Part shown: positions 6,900 to 8,688 of the stretch, one piece after another | Layout of the letters: each line of letters opens with the position of its first letter | Position numbering within the stretch: the first letter of the stretch is position 1 | NCBI GenBank assembly: GCA_902495155.1 | Contig: CABUWD010000087.1 | Span: forward strand, 1-8,688 | Reading direction: 5' to 3' | DNA length: 8,688 bases | Origin: an uncultured Collinsella sp. | GTDB taxonomy: Bacteria > Actinomycetota > Coriobacteriia > Coriobacteriales > Coriobacteriaceae | The notes under the pieces: generated by a model | Databases searched by the model: none | What the model was told of the DNA's origin: nothing | The model's input: the letters and a program-made list of their open reading frames with translations, nothing else | Translations under genes and position numbers: made by a program

Positions 6900-7370
6900 G
6901 TGAAGTACACCGTCGTTTGCGTCGGTAAGCTCAAGGAGCGCTTTTGGAAGGACGCGTGCGCCGAGTACACCAAGCGCCTGGGCGCCTATGCCAAGGTGGA
7001 TGTCCGCGAGGTGGCTGATATCGACCCGGCTAAGGCGGGCGGCGTGGATGCCGCGCGCGACAAGGAGGGGGCGGCGATACTTGCAGCCCTGCCGCCTCGA
7101 GCGCATGTGATCCTGCTTGCCATTGAGGGCAAAGAGCGCTCGAGCGAGGAGCTTTCGGCGCGGCTCGATGATCTTATGCTGCGTGGTAACAGCGACATCG
7201 CCTTTGTGATTGGCGGATCGGACGGCGTGAGCGATGACGTGCGCGCGCGGGCCGACGAGATGCTCAGCTTTGGACGCATTACCTTGCCGCATAACTTGGC
7301 GCGTGTGGTGCTGCTGGAGCAGATCTACCGCGCCTGCAAGATTAGCCGTGGCGAGCCGTATCACAAATAG
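6900..7370 (+). CDS. rlmH: 23S rRNA (pseudouridine(1915)-N3)-methyltransferase RlmH
   Basis: RlmH is a SPOUT-class methyltransferase that methylates pseudouridine 1915 in helix 69 of 23S rRNA on assembled ribosomes. From GTG 6900 the product is 156 aa, the family's usual size. It begins MKYTVVCVGKLKERFW, matching the family start MK-hydrophobic-VGKLKE. Motifs include ILLAIEGKERSSEEL (71-85), the SAM-knot FVIGGSDGVSDDVR (102-115), ITLPHNLARVVLLEQIYRA (127-145) and the C-terminal ISRGEPYHK (148-156). An alternative GTG at 6894 would add two residues, but it is only 3 nt from the Shine-Dalgarno GAAGGAG (6884-6890); the 6900 start is 9 nt away and fits homologues better. The SPFH gene ends at 6893, so the two are probably one transcript. 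Confidence 0.95.
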   Translation: MKYTVVCVGKLKERFWKDACAEYTKRLGAYAKVDVREVADIDPAKAGGVDAARDKEGAAILAALPPRAHVILLAIEGKERSSEELSARLDDLMLRGNSDIAFVIGGSDGVSDDVRARADEMLSFGRITLPHNLARVVLLEQIYRACKISRGEPYHK

Positions 7371-7443
7371 GTCGGCAATACGAAACAATGCCGTGGGACA
7401 ATAGCCTTCGTTTTGAAGAGCGTGTCTGAGAGGACTATGAGAT

Positions 7444-8214
7444 ATGAAGATTGGATTTGTCGGTTTTGGCAATATGGCGAGTGCTATGGCCGATGGCTGG
7501 ATCGCCGCCGGTGTGGCTGCGAGCGATATGTGCGCCTGCGCGGGCCACTACGACGCCTTGGTTGAGCGTTGTGAGACGCGTGGGATGGTTGCCTGTCGTG
7601 ATGCGGCGGAGGTTGTCGCCGCATCCGAAATCGTGGTTGCCGCGGTTAAGCCGTACATGATCGAGAAGGTCTTCGCTCCGCTCAAGGATGCCCTAGCCGA
7701 CAAGGTTGTCCTTTCGGTCGCCTGGACTTGGGATAGCGCCAAGTGGGAAAAGGTCCTGCCGGGTGTCGCACACATTTCGACGGTGCCCAACACGCCGGTT
7801 TCGGTGGGCGAGGGCGTTATCGCCTGCGAGAAGGCTTCCACGCTTAGCGATGAGCAGCGTGCCACGGTGCTCGGTCTGCTCGGAAAGCTTGGCACCGTCG
7901 TCGAGCTCGATTCGAGTCTGCTGTTTGTGGGCGGTACCGTGGGCGGTTGCGCACCGGCATTTGTCGCCATGGCGATTGAGGCCTTGGGCGACGCGGCCGT
8001 CAAGCACGGTATCCCGCGCGCCGATGCCTATCGCATTGTGAGCCAGATGGTGCTGGGCACGGCAAAGCTACAGCTTGCGACTGGCCAGCATCCTGCGGCG
8101 ATGAAGGATGCCGTATGCTCACCCGGTGGCGCCACCATCAAGGGCGTCGTCGCGCTCGAGGACGCCGGCATGCGCAGCGCTCTGGTCAAGGCCATCGACG
8201 CCACCCTCCAGTAA
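7444..8214 (+). CDS. proC: pyrroline-5-carboxylate reductase
   Basis: ProC reduces 1-pyrroline-5-carboxylate to L-proline with NAD(P)H, the last step of proline synthesis. The 256-aa protein has an N-terminal Rossmann domain: KIGFVGFGNMASAM (2-15), AVKPYMI (67-73) and VPNTPVSVGEG (114-124). A C-terminal helical dimerisation domain with SPGGATIKGVVALE (226-239) and GMRSALVKAI (242-251) follows. Two conserved loops diverge: the usual A-AGV stretch after VLS reads VAWTW (92-96), and the usual SGSGPAY reads GGCAPAF (167-173). AGAGGA (7429-7434) is 9 nt before ATG. The 73-nt gap after rlmH shows no terminator. The family is clear; because of the changed loops, a paralogue with altered substrate cannot be excluded. 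Confidence 0.88.
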   Translation: MKIGFVGFGNMASAMADGWIAAGVAASDMCACAGHYDALVERCETRGMVACRDAAEVVAASEIVVAAVKPYMIEKVFAPLKDALADKVVLSVAWTWDSAKWEKVLPGVAHISTVPNTPVSVGEGVIACEKASTLSDEQRATVLGLLGKLGTVVELDSSLLFVGGTVGGCAPAFVAMAIEALGDAAVKHGIPRADAYRIVSQMVLGTAKLQLATGQHPAAMKDAVCSPGGATIKGVVALEDAGMRSALVKAIDATLQ

Positions 8215-8227
8215 AACCCGCCATTTA

Positions 8228-8361
8228 GGGACAGGTTTATTTTGGCAGGTTTTTTCCTGCGGTTTTGTTGCATGTACGAAAAGCGCCCCGCAACTGGCTC
8301 AATTCCAGTTGCGGGGCGCTTGCGTTTTCCCAGATAAAACCGACCAAAATAAGCCTGTCTC
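8228..8361. repeat. MITE/REP-like inverted-repeat element between proC and the small membrane gene
   Basis: GACAGGTTTATTTTGG (8230-8245) and CCAAAATAAGCCTGTC (8344-8359) are inverted copies matching at 15 of 16 positions. Weaker pairing extends outward by 2 nt and inward to about 8255/8334. The arms enclose a central perfect hairpin (8281-8321). TTTTGGCAGG also recurs as a direct repeat at 8240-8249 and 8363-8372. No transposase is encoded, so it would be non-autonomous. Confidence 0.6.
8281..8328. terminator. bidirectional intrinsic terminator (proC and the - strand small gene)
   Basis: AAGCGCCCCGCAACTGG (8281-8297) pairs perfectly with CCAGTTGCGGGGCGCTT (8305-8321), 17 bp around a 7-nt loop. 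On + the stem is followed by GCGTTTT; on - it is followed by TTTTCG. It sits between two convergent genes, as expected for a shared terminator. Confidence 0.82.
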
Positions 8362-8372
8362 TTTTTGGCAGG

Positions 8373-8546
8373 CTAGTCCCAGAAGCTGTCTTGATCGTCC
8401 TCGGACTTGGGGCCACGGTCGACATACATCTTATGGGTGCGCTTCTCCATTACAAAGGCAAGAATCGCAAACAGTAGGATGCCGCCGGCGAAAAGGATGG
8501 CAAAACCGGTGCGGGTGCCAAACAAAAAGGAAAAAACTGCGTCCAT
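8373..8546 (-). CDS. small single-pass membrane protein, function unknown (57 aa)
   Basis: The - strand reads ATG (8546-8544) to TAG (8375-8373). The product begins MDAVFSFLFGTRTG, has a hydrophobic helix at about 14-33 (FAILFAGGILLFAILAFVM), then a basic stretch EKRTHK (34-39) and an acidic tail ending DDQDSFWD. The basic residues after the helix predict N-terminus out, C-terminus in the cytosol. AAGAAGG lies 6 nt before the ATG, a good ribosome site. The gene is divergent from serS and convergent with proC, and ends at the inverted-repeat element and shared terminator. I do not recognise the family. A clear Shine-Dalgarno, a plausible membrane protein and well-placed neighbours argue that it is real. 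Confidence 0.78.
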   Translation of the reverse strand: MDAVFSFLFGTRTGFAILFAGGILLFAILAFVMEKRTHKMYVDRGPKSEDDQDSFWD

Positions 8547-8570
8547 TGGGTGCCTTCTTGCGTAGTTGGG

Positions 8571-8600
8571 TTGGGTCGTAAACGCTCATAAGTATATACT
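8571..8600 (+). promoter_or_regulatory. probable serS promoter
   Basis: TTGGGT (8571-8576) and TATACT (8595-8600, 5 of 6 to TATAAT) are 18 bp apart. The transcript would start near 8607, giving a leader of about 50 nt, too short for a T-box. The -10 is part of the palindrome at 8590-8601. Confidence 0.5.
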
Positions 8601-8628
8601 TGCCCATACATGTACAAGGTTGCAACCT
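8590..8628. promoter_or_regulatory. three palindromes in the divergent serS/small-gene promoter region
   Basis: AAGTATATACTT (8590-8601), TACATGTA (8607-8614) and AGGTTGCAACCT (8617-8628) are perfect palindromes within 39 bp. The first offers TATACT as a -10 on both strands. On the - strand a possible -35, TTGTAC, lies at 8617-8612 with a short 15-bp spacer. These may be operators or overlapping divergent promoters; neither is shown by sequence alone. Confidence 0.4.
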
Positions 8629-8657
8629 AAATGGAATGTATATCGCCGGAGGATCTA

Positions 8658-8688
8658 ATGCTTGATATCAAGTTTGTTCGCGAGAACC
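8658..8688 (+). CDS. serS: seryl-tRNA synthetase, N-terminal fragment cut by the window end
   Basis: Only ten codons are visible, reading MLDIKFVREN. This is the characteristic start of bacterial SerRS, which charges tRNA-Ser. GGAGG (8648-8652) lies 5 nt before the ATG. The gene runs off the window. The identification rests on the short N-terminus and the good ribosome site. Confidence 0.82.
   Translation, partial: MLDIKFVREN

Noticed and set aside
8601..8657. T-box or other riboswitch before serS
   Set aside because: From the likely start site the leader is only about 50 nt. No T-box bulge (TGGNACC-like) sequence or antiterminator is present.
1..8688. CRISPR array, prophage or defence system
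   Set aside because: No regularly spaced repeats, cas-like, integrase, toxin-antitoxin or restriction genes are visible. The coding content is almost entirely housekeeping.

Overview
The window is about 8.7 kb of GC-rich, densely packed chromosome. It looks like a Coriobacteriia gut actinobacterium, most likely Collinsella or a close relative. This placement is inferred from codon use, protein style and gene content, not from a search. The gene content is mostly core housekeeping: rsmI, metG, rsmA (ksgA), tatD, tRNA-Leu(CAG), an SPFH-domain membrane protein, rlmH, proC and the first codons of serS. All of these lie on the + strand. One small membrane-protein gene lies on the - strand.

Region 1 (1-2041): a glycoside-hydrolase family 5 protein related to exo-beta-1,3-glucanases is followed 6 nt later by rsmI. 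The GH5-like protein keeps the fold signatures and the nucleophile Glu, but the acid/base Glu and a conserved active-site His are replaced.

Region 2 (2042-5518): metG has its own Shine-Dalgarno and ends at a good intrinsic terminator. The rsmA-tatD pair follows, with an 11-nt overlap. RsmI, RsmA and (further on) RlmH all methylate rRNA, and MetRS, SerRS and tRNA-Leu serve translation, so the window is a translation and ribosome-maturation neighbourhood.

Region 3 (5519-5954): a complete tRNA-Leu(CAG) with encoded CCA and a GCAA-loop terminator. The tRNA 3' tail plus terminator (64 bp, 62 identical) is then repeated 189 bp downstream. The 125 bp between the copies is highly structured and carries a 12-nt stretch complementary to the tRNA T-arm. 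This is the most unexplained non-coding part of the window.

Region 4 (5955-8214): an SPFH/band-7 protein of the HIR/stomatin type, rlmH directly behind it, then proC, whose conserved binding loops differ from the usual P5C-reductase pattern.

Region 5 (8215-8688): a roughly 130-bp inverted-repeat element with a 17-bp perfect hairpin at its centre separates proC from a convergent 57-aa single-pass membrane protein gene on the - strand. That gene is divergent from serS. The space between them holds three short palindromes, one overlapping the probable -10 elements of both promoters. No CRISPR array, complete insertion sequence, prophage or defence gene was seen.
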